Of a stretch of 64,000 nt of DNA, positions 23,893-36,292 are shown piece by piece. The notes beneath the pieces were generated by a model, which had not been told where the DNA came from, searched no databases, and worked only from the letters and a program-made list of their open reading frames with translations. Position 1 is the stretch's first letter. The number at the start of each line of letters is the position of its first letter. A program made the position numbers and the translations under genes. Origin of the DNA: Anaspis maculata (taxonomy: Eukaryota; Arthropoda; Insecta; Coleoptera; Scraptiidae); NCBI GenBank assembly GCA_949128115.1, contig OX421964.1, positions 37,068,177 through 37,132,176 on the forward strand, read 5' to 3'.

Positions 23893-24557
23893 GGTAGTAT
23901 CGACGTGACGTCATGTTCCTGAAAATCGGCCATTTTGTAGAAGCTAATCAAACTGACTTTTGCCACATCAACTAGAATGTCGCAGAGTTCGTGTCGTCAA
24001 AAACTAACTAACATGGTTGTTTGCGCGATGTATGGCTGTTCGTCCAGCTACTCTCGCATGGGAGCATGGGTTTCACTGTTCTGGCTACCCTGGAGTGATG
24101 ATATCGCGTGGAGATCGAGCACAGGAGTTATCTGAGTAATGAAAATCCTCATGGCTTTCCCGGACAAATCTAAGAAATTTGCTCAACAGAAAGCTTACCA
24201 GCGACTTGAAATTTTGCAACGAACACTTGCTGCTTGAGGTAGGTTATGGGCTTCTAATGCTTCATGAGCTCAAACTTGCTTGGGCGAGAACGTTTCTGTC
24301 CCCAACACCACGTAGTCTCCGTGCTGTGTTTTGGCACCATATCGAAATTGTGGTCGAGGTTTTGAATCACCAACTCACGTAGGTCACAGCACCGCACATT
24401 CTGCTCATATTCTGCTCATACTTGAGCAAATCATCGCCGGCCAGCGTCTTGCTGTGATATTGCTTAATAAATTTGACATGTCAGTCTGATGTATGTGACA
24501 TGTCGATCAGCTGTTTGTGATTAGCTTCTACAAAATGGCCGCCTCGTCGATACAACC
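23893..24557. mobile_element. Inverted-repeat element interrupting the copia RT; possible THAP remnant
   Basis: The left end GGTAGTATCGACGTGACG and the right-end complement GGTTGTATCGACGAGGCG are terminal repeats. Both arms then carry GGCCATTTTGTAGAAGCTAATCA. TA lies at both outer edges (23891-23892, 24558-24559), a possible 2-bp duplication. Inside, the plus strand near 24012 reads MVVCAMYGCSSSYSR, resembling the start of a THAP zinc finger as found in P-type transposases. The later Cys/His are not clear and the frame soon stops, so the THAP reading is tentative. About 665 bp. Confidence 0.6.
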
Positions 24558-25310
24558 TATTGACTGTTATCGCCATGTATGTTGACGATTTTTTCATTTT
24601 TTCAAATAACAAAAATGAAACACCGTTTTTGAGAAATGAGCTCAACTCAAAGTTCAAAATCAAAGATTTAGGTCAGATGAAACAGTGTTTAGGTATGAAT
24701 GTAAACATTAACAAAAATGAAAATGTAATAACTTTAAGCCGGAAGTATTATATTGAGCAACTGTTGAAGAAATTTAATATGTCAAATTGTAATGCAGTGT
24801 CGACTCCTTTGGAGTCAAATTTGAATTTAAGCACAGAAAGTGTAACTAATCCGGATCTTGAAATTCCTTATCAGCAGTTAATGGGAAGTTTGATGTATTT
24901 ATCAGTACTAACACGTCCAGATATTGCTTATAGTGTCAGCTTTTTAATACATGCTACAATGAAAGGCACTGGAAATATGCGAAAAGGATTTTAAGGTATT
25001 TAAAAGGGACTATAAATGTTGGTTTAGTTTTTTGAAAAGGCTCTTGTGATTTGACAGGATACGTAGATGCAGACTGGGCTAATGATTAACAGGACAGGAG
25101 GTCGTACACAGGGTTTGTATTCAAGTTGGGAGGTGCAGCAATTTCTTGGGAGGGGCGAAAGCAGAAAACTATGGCTTTGTTAAGCACAGAAGCTGAATAC
25201 ATGGCAATGAGCGAAGGGGCTGAAGAGGCCATTTACTTGAGAAATTTGTTGCAAGAATTAACAGGGGAGTCAAAGTGTGTACCATTGTATCGTAAATCTG
25301 CAACATTCAA
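24558..25310 (+). pseudogene. Ty1/copia reverse transcriptase C-terminus and RNase H
   Basis: It resumes the RT interrupted at 23892. The catalytic motif MYVDD is at about 24577, followed by FKIKDLGQMKQCLG, a conserved thumb-proximal block, and TRPDIAYSVS. After 24994 the frame is broken by shifts and stops (around 25030-25090). It reappears with the RNase H segment SWEGRKQKTMALLSTEAEYM (about 25140-25210), where the Glu of STEAEY is one of the metal-binding residues. The protein is lost after CVPLY (about 25290), before the final RNase H motif and any 3' LTR, so the element is 3'-truncated. Confidence 0.85.
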
Positions 25311-25370
25311 CATAAAAAATTTTATCTTCAATGTTCGATTCCCAATCTGGGTAATCACGTCTAACAGTCA

Positions 25371-25645
25371 GCAGAACAACTTAAGCACAAGAAGTACGCC
25401 AAAATCAAAAAGGACCACGAGTTCGCTGGTATTGCTGTTGAAACATTTGGACCTTGGAGTCCCGACACAAAATCAATTTTCAACGACATTGAAAGGTTGC
25501 TGTCAGAAGAGTCATCATCCCATAAATAAAGCTTTTTATTCCTTTGCATCGAATCAGCCTCACGAGTCACGATCCAGCGTGGAAACGCTATCAGCGTCCT
25601 AGGCACATCACCGCTAACAGATAATTTGGACAAGATTTTTTTTTA
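25371..25645 (+). pseudogene. C-terminal tail of another retroelement-type protein
   Basis: The plus strand reads KYAKIKKDHEFAGIAVETFG, then PWSPDTKSIFNDIERLLSE and, after a stop at about 25530, TIQRGNAISVLGT and DNLDKIF. From memory, the paired blocks V-ETLGPWG...IxRDIGRR and SLAIQRGNA form the C-terminus of reverse-transcriptase-containing proteins widespread in invertebrate genomes. I cannot name the clade. It is unrelated to the copia tail it abuts. One stop and a small deletion between the two blocks make it non-functional. Confidence 0.55.
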
Positions 25646-25829
25646 CCATGTTTTCCTTCTCATTTCTTTGTATTCATCATATTTATACACTATAATGAGA
25701 ACATCATGGAAAAAAATTGGGAAATTTCAAAAGCGTTTCGAGATAAGACACCACAAATAATTTTTGTATAAGAATAATAAAAAAATATATTTTTGCAAAA
25801 TAGGGGTAAGTAGATATGTACTGAGAAAA

Positions 25830-26645
25830 TTTACATGAAGTTTCTCAAAATCCACTATTATAGGATGGGTTACGGAAAGATGAGGCTAGTTAACGCAACT
25901 AATAAAATGGAAATCGCAATCGGCAGTTGGGAGATATTGATGGCCTCCAAAGTCGAACCATTTTTCCGATACCGACAACTTCGTTGCCCAGCAGTTTATG
26001 TTAGCGGTGTCAAAACAGCTCCGGCCTAAAAGCATAGTGAAAGACCTGACTATATTAATAAACAACGTGCCTTGTCCCAGGAGTGTTCTGATCTCTCTTT
26101 CAGCAGCACCGTTTTGTTCAGGATTATATGGAACCGTAAGGCGTCGCTTTTCGCTTTATACCTTCACTTCTCGAAAGCCCATCAAAGCCATTGCTTGTCC
26201 ATCTATTTAGAGGCATTGTCAGTTTGCAAACATTTGACTGTTCTTCCTGTTTCGATTTCCAACTAACGTGATCACAACTTGAGTAATCTCCAGTATGATT
26301 CCTATGATTCCAGAAAACGCACGATGTACCACCTGAAGTATCCATCGATGGACGTAACGAAATATTTTGCTTTCTTCCTTGATTCTACTCTCATAAGTCC
26401 ACAACCGTCGAAATAAATCAGCTTGAGCAATTCGGTTATCTTGTTCGACTTTCTCGGAAAAAAATTCGCATCACATTCCCTTGCGCGCATACATCACACT
26501 CGAATCCAACTATTGGTGTCTTCACAGATTTTATTTCAAAAATATACCTTTCTTTCATGGCCTATAATACTCTATCACGTGGATTCAAGTGTCCAAGATG
26601 ACGATGCCACAACGAAGCCCTATTGAATTTTGATCCACTGGTGTG
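25830..26645 (-). pseudogene. Ty1/copia integrase relic of a second family (minus strand)
   Basis: Read on the minus strand from about 26640, the diverged blocks are a WHR-LGH-like stretch, RKSNKITELLKLIYFDGCG (the first-Asp region of the copia core, with the usual HSDVCGPM altered), KAKYFVTSIDGYFRWY, and near 26130-26070 a VPYNP-QNG-AER-like segment around the catalytic Glu. It carries many stops and shifts. The sequence differs clearly from the copia at 21.2-25.3 kb, so it is another, older family. No LTR seen. Confidence 0.65.
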
Positions 26646-27982
26646 TTCATCTTCAATCATCATTATTTTCTATTTTTATTTGTTCAAGGAAATCTCACAT
26701 CTGCATTACTGGTAGGTATGGTACGATGCTTCTGATATCTATTTGGCATATTGTTCTAATGTTATATAACATATCGTAATTATCACTGTATTATACCTGA
26801 GATCTAATTAAATATTTTAACAACAAATTTATACAAATGATCATAAACAAATTTGATGTATGTGCAGCAGTGTCGAAAGCTTCAGTGGGAAATACAACTT
26901 GACTTGGGTAGGTATAATGCAGAGGTATCATTGCGTAACGGTTGTGTAAAACTATTAGTGACGCTTTGCACAACTATAAGCCTTACAGTAGTAGTAATAA
27001 TAACAATATTAATATTAACAATAATAGTCTTAACAACAATGATTAATACTATTACGCTCACAGTTAGTAAGCACCACACAATTATACAAATTGCAGCACA
27101 TCGGCATGGGTGAAGGGTTCCAGTGCTTCCACTCTCCGGAAAGTAATATAGTTTCTCCTCTCTAGAATGGCAACATCAAGCACAGGACAGAGCAGTCCTC
27201 GGAATATAAGCAAAAATGTTGCACAGTAGCCGGGTTCAATTAAATCGGAGCTGCTGTGAGTTTTGTGTTGTCGGAATGAAATTCTTGACTTTTGTGTTGG
27301 GTACAGGAGCCAAATGAAGTCTTTTCAAAAGCCCAGACAATGCCGGCTACAATGGTCTCTCTCGAACCCAGTGGCGACTCGAGCGCTCGGGCTCGATTCA
27401 CAAAAATCAAGCGCAATCATTATTCCACTTTACACATTGTAATGTTAAAATACTAGACTTAATTTGGGCAAGTGTGAGTGTTACATATAAAGATCGCGGC
27501 CGTGGTCCATAGATACCATGAAATCGCTTGAAAGCATATACGAGATCACCATGCCAGGGTTAATCGACAACATATACGATACGCTTAATTTATTTTCGAT
27601 TCTTCTCGACAGGATATAATTAGCCACAGGCCTCAACTGAAATTGAAATTTTTCTTTCCTGTCCTTCTAATCAAAAAAGAAGTACTATGATCGTATGCAA
27701 AGAACTTAAATATTGACGGAAATTTTCATCTTGACGACTTTGGATCACCAAAACTGTTTCCGTAGTGATGTCCGTCTGTCGGTCTGTCTGTGTGTAAATT
27801 TTCGCGAAAACTGCAGATGAACACGTTTCATCGCATTTTATTCACATGCGCCTATTATAGCGAGTGATTAAATGAATTTTGAATTGAAGCAAGCTGTGCC
27901 CTATTCAAATGCAGATTCGCACACCTGAACTTGGGCAGGCCACAGCCTGCCTAAATCAGAAACTCATTTGTCCACATGATAC
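26646..27982. other. No gene recognised
   Basis: Includes an AT-rich ATAATA/ACAATA simple stretch (about 26985-27065) and a GGCAGGCCACAGCCTGCC palindrome at about 27934-27952 related to the arm of 4904-5011. No coding gene is supported. Confidence 0.4.
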
Positions 27983-28493
27983 TCTAACGGATTTCGAGTT
28001 TGCATTGTTTTATAATTGAGACGATCGTTTCAAAACACACACTGTCTTTTACTGCGTACTACTATAAATACACGTCGTCGATTATTTGCGCTTGGGTATA
28101 TCGCTTTAACTTCGCCTTTCTATCCGCTCGTTGTCGCTCCGGTTTCAATACTGATCTGTTAGCCGATCCATGGCGCTAATATAGCTCTGACTGGTATTTT
28201 GTGAGTTTCCACCGGTCCTTAGCAAATTTCACATTGAGCCACGACAGGGTTAGGACGTCTCTCGAATAGTCCAGCACTTTTGCGTGTATTCACCATCGTG
28301 TTATGAAGCGGCGCCTTCGCCAACTGGGCGGATGTTCCTTACTCGGTCAATGGAATCTCCACGTAAATCAAACGGTCCAAACCATCGCGCATGTTCCCGA
28401 ATGCTTAAGCTTCGCAACTCGTAACGCGCCAGTTGGACGGTCTAGAAGGATCAGGCGTGCTCTCAAATCTACAACAGAGTTCTGCTCGTAACA
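27983..28493 (-). repeat. Ty3/gypsy solo LTR (minus orientation)
   Basis: Plus-strand ends are TCTAACGGATTTCG (TGTTACG-type, mutated) and GTTCTGCTCGTAACA. The family landmarks ACACACTGT, ATCCGCTCG, CCGATCCATGG and GGCGCCTTCGCCAA are in the same order as in the copy at 4305. Target duplication ATAC flanks both sides (27979-27982, 28494-28497). No internal region adjoins it, so it is a solo LTR left by LTR-LTR recombination. Confidence 0.8.
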
Positions 28494-28497
28494 ATAC

Positions 28498-29030
28498 AAA
28501 CGCTTGGTAACGACTTTATCCCTTGAACGTGTTCAGGAAGTCCAACATGAGCTGCTGGCTAATCCATCTAAAATGGTTCCTCTTCCTTGCTTTCAGTTCT
28601 TTTCTCGTATATGTAGTATGTTTTATGCAGAGAATAAGGCTGCCAATAGGCCGACTTTTTGGGGGGCTTTGGTGGCCTTTTGCTGTGCACCTGCAGCTTT
28701 TTTATCCACTTTAATAAGTTATGTTGTAGAATTTTGAACATATAAATAGTTTTCCGAAATTCAACAGGTGGTAAGTGGATACTTATGGAGTCTCACAGCG
28801 GTGCCACTGGTGTGGTTTTGGAGGTGGTGGTGAAATATCGGCGGTGATCCACGGCGGATATCTTGAGCATGTTTTGATTGCCAACGATTGCCAACAAGTA
28901 TAATAAGAAGAAAATTGAAGAACCAATTATTCACAAAATACGGCGTTTGATAAACAAACAATGCTCTTGGGTGTGGGGTGAACAATTAGGAACTCTGTTT
29001 TATTATGTACCTCTGAGAGTGTGTAACTTC
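28498..29030. other. Unassigned stretch between solo LTR and BEL relic
   Basis: A short plus-strand frame (28504-28737) begins with an amphipathic segment but shows no recognised domain. It may be decayed upstream sequence of the BEL relic that follows. Confidence 0.35.
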
Positions 29031-31310
29031 TTCGCAGGAAGCATTTAAAAAAAACATTGAATTCCCTTCATGTCGGCCCGAAGCTGCAAAGTGACATTGA
29101 AAGGATCATAACTAATTTTCGCATGCATCGCGTCGGTTTTACTTGCGACGTCAAACAGATGTACCGTGTCATTTCGTTATCGCCGCAAGATTGCTCTTAT
29201 CAATATTTGTTCTGGCGTTTTTCTACTTCCCAGCCAATTTAGGAGTGGGAATTGAATCGCGTCACTTTTGGAATGTCTTGCAGTCCTTTCTTAGCCCAGC
29301 GAGTTTTAAGGCAACTGATAGGATAGGTAGTAGAGATAAGGGAAAAAATATCCGCGTGCTGCTGAAGTTCTCACTACATCATGTTATATCGATGACATTG
29401 TTTTTGGTGCCGACTCTATCTCTGACGCAATTGTTCTTCAGCAGGAGATGGTTTCTTTCTTGCAGTCTGCTTGTTTCAAATTGAGCAAATGGGCCTGCTC
29501 TCACGATGACGATTGCTCGTTGCAAATTCAAGAGATACTGTTATTCAGTGATTCCTTCACGGCGTTAATCTGGATTCGTACTCCTCCTCACTTATTGAAG
29601 ACATTCCTCTCAAACCGCGTGGTCGAAATCCATGACAATGCTCCAAAGCTACTTGGCGATACATTCCAACAGACCTCAATCCCGCTGATTGCGCCTCACG
29701 TGGATTAATACCCTCAGAATTATTATCTTGCCCTCTTTGGTAGAATGACCCTCCCTTTTTGTCTCAGCACGAGTCACTCTGGCCTTCCGTTTCTCAAGCT
29801 GCTCCGAAACCGATTCCTGAACTCAAAGAACTACAAGCTGAAGCTCTTGTTTCTCGCGAGGTACCTATAAATTTTTTATTTGACTTGATCACTGATGATT
29901 CATCCTTGCTGAGATTGCAACGCGTTTTTGGATATGTCTTGTGTTTTATCCATAACTGTCGTTCTTCTCGCACTGAAAAACGATTTAGTGTTCTGATTCC
30001 TTCTGAATACACAAAATCGTTGATTGTGTGTGTACGTCTCGTTCAAAATCATAATTTTGCCGATGATATCCAAGCTTTATCTCGAAATAGACCTTGCAGT
30101 AATTATCTCCGGCTGTTGTCTCCATTTGTTTCCCCCGGGGGTATTCTTATGGGGGGGATAGACATCGTAATTCGAAGTTACCCCAACGTTCTCGTCATCC
30201 TTATCTAATCCCTCGACAGAGTCATTTGGCAACTCCCATTGTAGATCATTGCCACAAATTCATTCTTCATGGTGGACCAAGGCTTGTTTCTTCGATTATT
30301 CATCGCCAATTTTGTATTTCTGGTCTATGAAGTTTGATACGAAGTCGTATTTTTCGCTGTTTGAATTGTTATCGTTCTGATGGCAAACCTTCTCAGCATC
30401 TTAGCCATTGATGGGCGAATTGCCTGAATCCCGTGTCACACCTGGTCGTTGTTTCTCGAACACTGGATTAGACTTTGTCGGCCCTTTTCTCGTGAAAGAA
30501 TATTCTCGTCGAAACGCCTAGCTCGTGAAGTGCTACGCAGCTTTGTTTGTGTGCATGGCTACTGGAGCTGTCCATCTTTAAGTGGTAAATTCCTTTACTC
30601 CTGAGGCGTCGTGATTTTCCAGCGAATCTTTTCAGAGATCAGGATCAAAACTCCCGGGGTGATGCACGTTATATGAAGGAGATCTTTACTTTTTTGAAAA
30701 ACTCTAATGCTGAATTAGCTGAGTCCTTGGCAAATCGACACGTTCAGTGGCATTTCAATCCTCCCTAGGCTCCTAACTTTGGTGGACTCTGGGAGGCAGC
30801 GGTAAAATCCTTGGAACACCATCTCAAATGTGTGATAGGGAACCAGCACTTTACCTGGAAAAAATTCTTGAATTTGACCTGTCGAATCGAAGCCATCTTA
30901 AACTCTAGGCCCTTGGGGCCCACCTCCAGTCTTTCTGATGATGATTTTGACTATTTGACCCCTGGATATTTTTTAGTGGGCAGTTGTTTACTGTCCCCCT
31001 GTCGAAGAAAATTTTTCGGATCAACCCGTCAACCGACTTGACCGTTGGCAATTGGTATCTTACGCTATCCAAAGATTTTGGAAGATTTGGTTCACCAAAA
31101 TAGTGCAGACCTTGATTCAACGGTCCAAATGGGCAACCCCTTGTCCTCCACTTGTCGAAGGAGACCTCATTCTTATCCATCAACCTTCCTCCTCTCCTTT
31201 GTCTTGGCCTATGGGCAGAGTGATACGGGTGTTTCCTGGGGTTGACGGGGTGGTGCGCGTAATTTCCATTCCATTACGATTTACATCCGCTCCACTGTCG
31301 GTACAATAAT
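29031..31310 (+). pseudogene. BEL/Pao pol relic (RT to integrase), plus strand
   Basis: Decayed but in order. RT: LHVGPKLQSDIERIITNFR and FTCDVKQMYR (29057-29200), then a shifted palm segment near 29390-29420 where the YIDD-type motif is disrupted, then ACFKLSKWACSHDD (about 29468). RNase H: ILLFSDSFTALIWIRTPPHL and FLSNRVVEIH. Linker: 29700-30170. Integrase: WHFNPP...NFGGLWEAAVKS (about 30745-30810), which retains the catalytic Glu, and LEHHLKCVIGN. C-terminus: VEGDLILIHQPSS, GRVIRVFPGVDG (about 31155-31250). Gag, protease and LTRs were not found. More than ten stops or shifts show this insertion is much older than the BEL at 45.7-53 kb, and it is a different family. Confidence 0.85.
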
Positions 31311-33668
31311 GACTCGTCCATGCAGTCAATAAACTCTCTGTGGAGTAATTTTGTTTTGTTCATTTTCGTTAAAAGAAGTATTTTTCTCTTGTTGCACAAA
31401 ATGCATTCTTATTATTCATAAGTGGTCAAAGTACTCAGAGTTTTTTTTCCTCTCCATTCAAGATTATTCCAATTTTGGGTGGCGGGTGTGTTTAGTATTC
31501 AAGTTGACAGCAAAGAAAAAAGGAATTAGAGATATCTGTTTTGTGTATATTTTTAATTCAGTTAAAGTCCAATTGTCGCCGCGAACGAACGTTGTGTTTT
31601 TCTTGCGACTAACTTAGCTCATTTTTGTGTACCTTCGGATTGCGTTGTGCGAGTTCTGTTGTGTCCACCCCAAATACATAAACTTTCCATATTGTCCCCT
31701 TGAACATCAGAAGACGTCCGTGCCACCACAACAACAAGAGAGCGCTCTCCATCTTCACCTCCACGCCGGACGTCAAACGTAAGTCCTTGTATCATATGTA
31801 TATCCCATCGCGTACCCTCCAGCAAGTTTTTGTAAAAGTGATCTGCACCGTTGGGGCCACACAAAACTTGCAAAAGACGACAGAAACAATGCAGCTATAA
31901 GGGGCCTGATTTCGACTGTATGTAGGTACCTAGCAGCTAAACCTCTGACCTTCTCTCACCATGGACGTGCCATGAATGATTTCTTTCTGACAACTCACCC
32001 TACCCCAACTCCCTCTAGCTCCGCCGATACTGGTCAGATTTGTTTAAAATTTTGCACGTAGGTATATTGGCACTGGTAAAGAAACTTCCATGTACTAAAT
32101 TTAAAGTTTCCATTTGACAGTTCTTAGGAAAAGAATGTTACTCTTACTTTTCGACTTGTTCTTTTTTAGATGAATCCACCTTCCGAAACTCCCTTGCGTA
32201 GCTTTGATTTTTGTAACATCAATTTGTTCCTTATGTTCCTTGTTTGAGAAGCGTGCTACTCAAACAAGCGCCCATCTGCTCCCTTAGTATAAGAGTATAC
32301 CAACTCAATTTCGCGCACATTCCCTGCGTGCATTCAAAACTTATACGTGTCTTATGGTTTTTCTTATATGGTTTATTATCGGACACCTACTTGGTATGGC
32401 TTTGTGCAAGTCACTGCTGCTTAATTCCGAACTTGACGAAATCGCCTCTGGCCCTTTGTTATTGGCCTACGGTCGTCCGATTTCCGCTTTTTTACAAAAC
32501 CTGAGTGGTGTGCAACAATAACCACGTTGACCAGCGTCCATTGTCCTCGAATTACTGCGAAAAATCACCATGCTTTGTGCATCGGACAGCACCCAAATCG
32601 ATTTTTATACATACACCACACACAATCCGGTCGTTCGTTCTTCACAGAAAAAAAAGACAACAAGGCGTCCGCGAGCGTATAAAAATCACGTTTTTCATCA
32701 CAAACCGCATCGGTATGTGCATCTTGTTATGCTCAAAGTTATACGGTTTTTATTAAGAAAACTTCATCAAGAGCGTTTTTTTAGCGTATTATAGCGTCTT
32801 ATAGCGTTTCACTTCCTTCAGCTTCATGCAGCGAGATAAACTCATTTAGTTTAACTTAAAAACTAATTTGGTGTCATCGCTTGAAAACTGGCTTCAATCA
32901 AACTGTATTTTAAAGTTGCAACATGTTCGATGACGAATTGATGATGCAAATACATAAGGCAAATTTTGGACTTGACAGACTAGGTCAAATCATAAAGGTT
33001 TCTTCAAGCTCCAACCTTCGTATCGTTTACTGAACACTTTTTGTTTGTTCTTCTGCCACAGCCCTTCAAGACTATTTAGCTACCATTATTTCTTACAATG
33101 CCCCATCACCGATGTAATCCTTTTATGCTTAACTTATTCAAAGAGGGCCATCAAGTAGTAAGTAATAATTTCGACACGAACAATAGTGTCAACATTTTGA
33201 CACCGATTGAACCGTACCTAGCTATCAATTTGGAAAGTAAATTATTTTAATGCTGATGCTACAATAACATTCTTGAAAAGTCGGAGGGGGCTCCGCACAG
33301 ATGCGCCTTATTTATGATGCTGGCATAGATTAGTTCAGGTGAATACTTGATGACTCGCCGAATCGTTGTATTGTGGAAGCAAAGATACATAGACGGCTCG
33401 TCTCGTATGCTTTAGTCACCCTTACGTGGGACATTATATAGCACGTAAACACCTGTTGTTGTGGAGCCACAATACTTTCCCGGCGAGTATCGAGGAACGT
33501 AGGTAGGTATGTTTTGTTCGAAGCGTGTTAGAAGGGTGGTTGGAGCCTGATGGAAAAAATTGCAAACACGTTCATGTCGTTTCTTAATTGGAAAAATATA
33601 TTAATTCTGAATTGTGGTAAATGGCATCACTATTTTCAAGAATAGTTGAAAAGTAACATGAAATTCCC
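31311..33668. other. No gene recognised
   Basis: AT-rich. Several 60-90 codon frames lack recognisable features. No repeat arms found. Confidence 0.4.
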
Positions 33669-34714
33669 TACATACACACATCAAAAGAATCTAGGGGACA
33701 AGCAAATTCAGACGATTTCTCAAATCATCATAACTTTCGATTCCCGTCAGCGATTTCACATCGGTTTTCAGTGTTCGATAGCTCAATCTTTTTTCTTCAT
33801 GCCTTGATCATGTCAAATACTTACAATGTTTTATAAGGTTGCTACAGGGTGATCAATGGAACAGTGTAAAATTGCAGAAAGTTCAGTACGAGCGCGATTT
33901 CCCAAAAAAGAAAAAGCATGCATTTCAATAGCACAGTTATGAAGATCAGTGTTTCAGCTTCAGTGACGTTTTTGAATTTTAGAAATCGAAGGTCAATTGC
34001 CAAAGATATTGATCATTTTATGCCGCCGTGTTGAACTTCAAAGAAAGAAAAAAGTGATACGATTTTCTTGAAACTTGGAACACACTCATGTCCGCTTCAA
34101 GTGATTGGAATTTCAAGGTCAAATGTCACTTTCGATCACTTTCGAGCCGCTATATTGAACTTTTTACATAAATGATTCGATTTGAATGAAACTTTAAAAC
34201 ACACAAGAATCGAATCATTTACATAAAACTTCAATGTGGCGGCTGGAAAGTGACCGAAAAAGATATTTGACCTTGAAATTCCAATTACTTGAACAAGACA
34301 TGAGTGTGATCCGAGTTTTAATGGAATCGGATCACTTTCTTGGAAGTTCAACATGGCGGCACAAAATGATCAATATCTTTGGCAATTTACCTTCGATTTC
34401 CAAAATTCGAAAACGTTACTCAAGCTGAAACACCAGTCTTTATAACTGTGCTATTGGAATGCATAAAAAATTTGTTTAAGGAAATCGCGCTCGTACCGAA
34501 CTTTTGGCAATTTTACACTGTTCCATTGATCACCCCGTAGAATCTTTATGAAACATTGTTTGTATTCGACGTGATCAAAGCATAAGAACAAAGGATTGGG
34601 CTATCGAACACCGAAAACTGATATGAAATCGCTGATGGCAATCAAAAGTTATGATGATTTTAGAAATCATCTGAATTTGCTTGTCCCTTAGATTCTTTTG
34701 ATGTGTGTATATAT
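33669..34714. mobile_element. Foldback element, 1.05 kb
   Basis: The arms of about 500 bp are mirrored around 34190. Landmarks are ACACACATCAAAAGAATCTA, GCAAATTCAGA, ACAGGGTGATCAATGGAACA, CAGTGTAAAATTGC, GAGCGCGATTTCC, GCACAGTTATGAAGA and CAATATTGATCATTTT-like blocks, each with an inverted partner. Arm divergence is noticeable (many substitutions and small indels). No transposase. Part of one arm also occurs at 1352-1505, showing it is a family. Confidence 0.85.
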
Positions 34715-35783
34715 ATAGATGGCTGTGTGTGTATTGACCTAAAATTTTGTTGTGAACACTCACAAGATAGTATGTCATTTACATGATATGACTGATATAG
34801 AAGTTTAGGGCCAATATATGCAGAGTGTCTGAACAAAAAGTCCCCATTTGGATTTCCTCGATTGAAAAAAAGTATAGGAGAAAACGCCAAAACAGGTCGA
34901 CTTTTGTTTTTACGAGGACGACTTGTGATGTTCATCCCAGCCCAACTCGTTATCGCTCTCCCCTCAGCGCCCCTCACCCCAATTTTGACTAGGAAAAGTG
35001 GGGCAAGTGGCAAACCGTTGGAGACGTCTTTCAATTATACCGCGCGATCAACAAAAAATCACGGGTTGACTTTGTAAACAAAATCAAATTGAACGGATGT
35101 CTGAACCATTTTCTGGATATTAGATGTCGCAGTGACATTTTTGATTTTCAGTTGAAATTTACAAAAATGGTTTAAACCATTTAACAAAGAGCTTTCATTC
35201 ATGGTCGAAAATTATTTTCGTAATGGGCAGAGAGTCAACTGTAGGTGACTGGGTGTATTCAGTGAGAAACTGGTGTCGCCAAATTTCGGGGAACGTAATC
35301 CTTATGTTGTGTTTAATGATGGACATGGACAATTACGTGGTACGCTGAAGCTAATTACTTCGTCATTCAGGGAGACAGGCAGCAGGCAGCGTGGTAAGAA
35401 GACAGGGAAGTGGTCTTAGAAAAAAGAGAACTGAAAAAGTTAGTTATTGAGAAGTGAGAACGTTCGGGAGATAATCACGGCGTGCCATGCCACCTAGAAC
35501 ATCACTTCTAGCTCTATCTCAGCAAGTCAATCTATGGAACATGCCAAGAAATTATCGGGAAGGATTTGCACCTTTTTTCATATCGACTACAATCAGTTCA
35601 AGAGTTCAAGCTGCTTCCAGTTGTCCCACCAGCGGCACCAGCACGCGTCGAGTTTTGCAACTGGTTTCTCGAATAAAACATAAATAACGATGATATCAAT
35701 AATATCCTCGACCGAGTCTTTTTTTTTTAACGAAGAATAGTTTCACATCTCTGGTTACATCAATTCACAGAACATAAGAATAT
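34715..35783. other. No gene recognised
   Basis: No supported coding sequence. The frame at 35487-35687 has no recognised motif. Confidence 0.4.
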
Positions 35784-36292
35784 TGTTACGAGCGGCGATT
35801 CCGTGCATACTGGTAAACACGCGAACTTTCTGGACTCTTCCACAGCCGCAGTGTACAAATGCGCGGAGTTCTGGACATTTCTAGAGTAAACTCGATAGCA
35901 TTGAAAAACATGGAGACTCCAATGATCGAGACACATCTGTCCATTTTGGCGGAGGCGCCAGCTTAGAGCACGGCAGAATTATACGGGTAATGTGTGTGAT
36001 TATTCAGGAGTGGTCTAGAAACCGCATATGCCGGACCGCTATGGAAATTGCTGGAAGATAATAGGAAACTCGGGAACGCTAATCGGAGGCATATAAAAGC
36101 ACCGTCCTCAAAATGCGACAGCCAGTATTGAATTGGGAGAGACAGCGAACGGATAAGCGAGCGATAAGCACAGTGATAATTCCAAGTAGATGATTGTTGG
36201 CGTGTAGTTATTGTAGTACGCAGTAATAAACAGTGTGTGTCTTAAAAGAATCGTCTCAATTATATTCGAACCCGTACGCGAAATACGTAACA
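35784..36292 (+). repeat. Ty3/gypsy solo LTR (plus orientation), best-preserved copy
   Basis: It starts TGTTACGAGCGGCG and ends CGAAATACGTAACA (509 bp), flanked by the 4-bp target duplication ATAT (35780-35783, 36293-36296). A TATA-like CATATAAAAGCACC lies near 36089 and AATAAA near 36223, in the order expected for U3 promoter and polyadenylation signal. It matches gypsy copy B (5016-5452) closely enough to be the same family. No internal region remains on either side. Confidence 0.9.

Noticed and set aside
31311..31420. 3' LTR of the plus-strand BEL relic
   Set aside because: No matching upstream copy and no clear TG...CA boundaries next to the end of the integrase relic.
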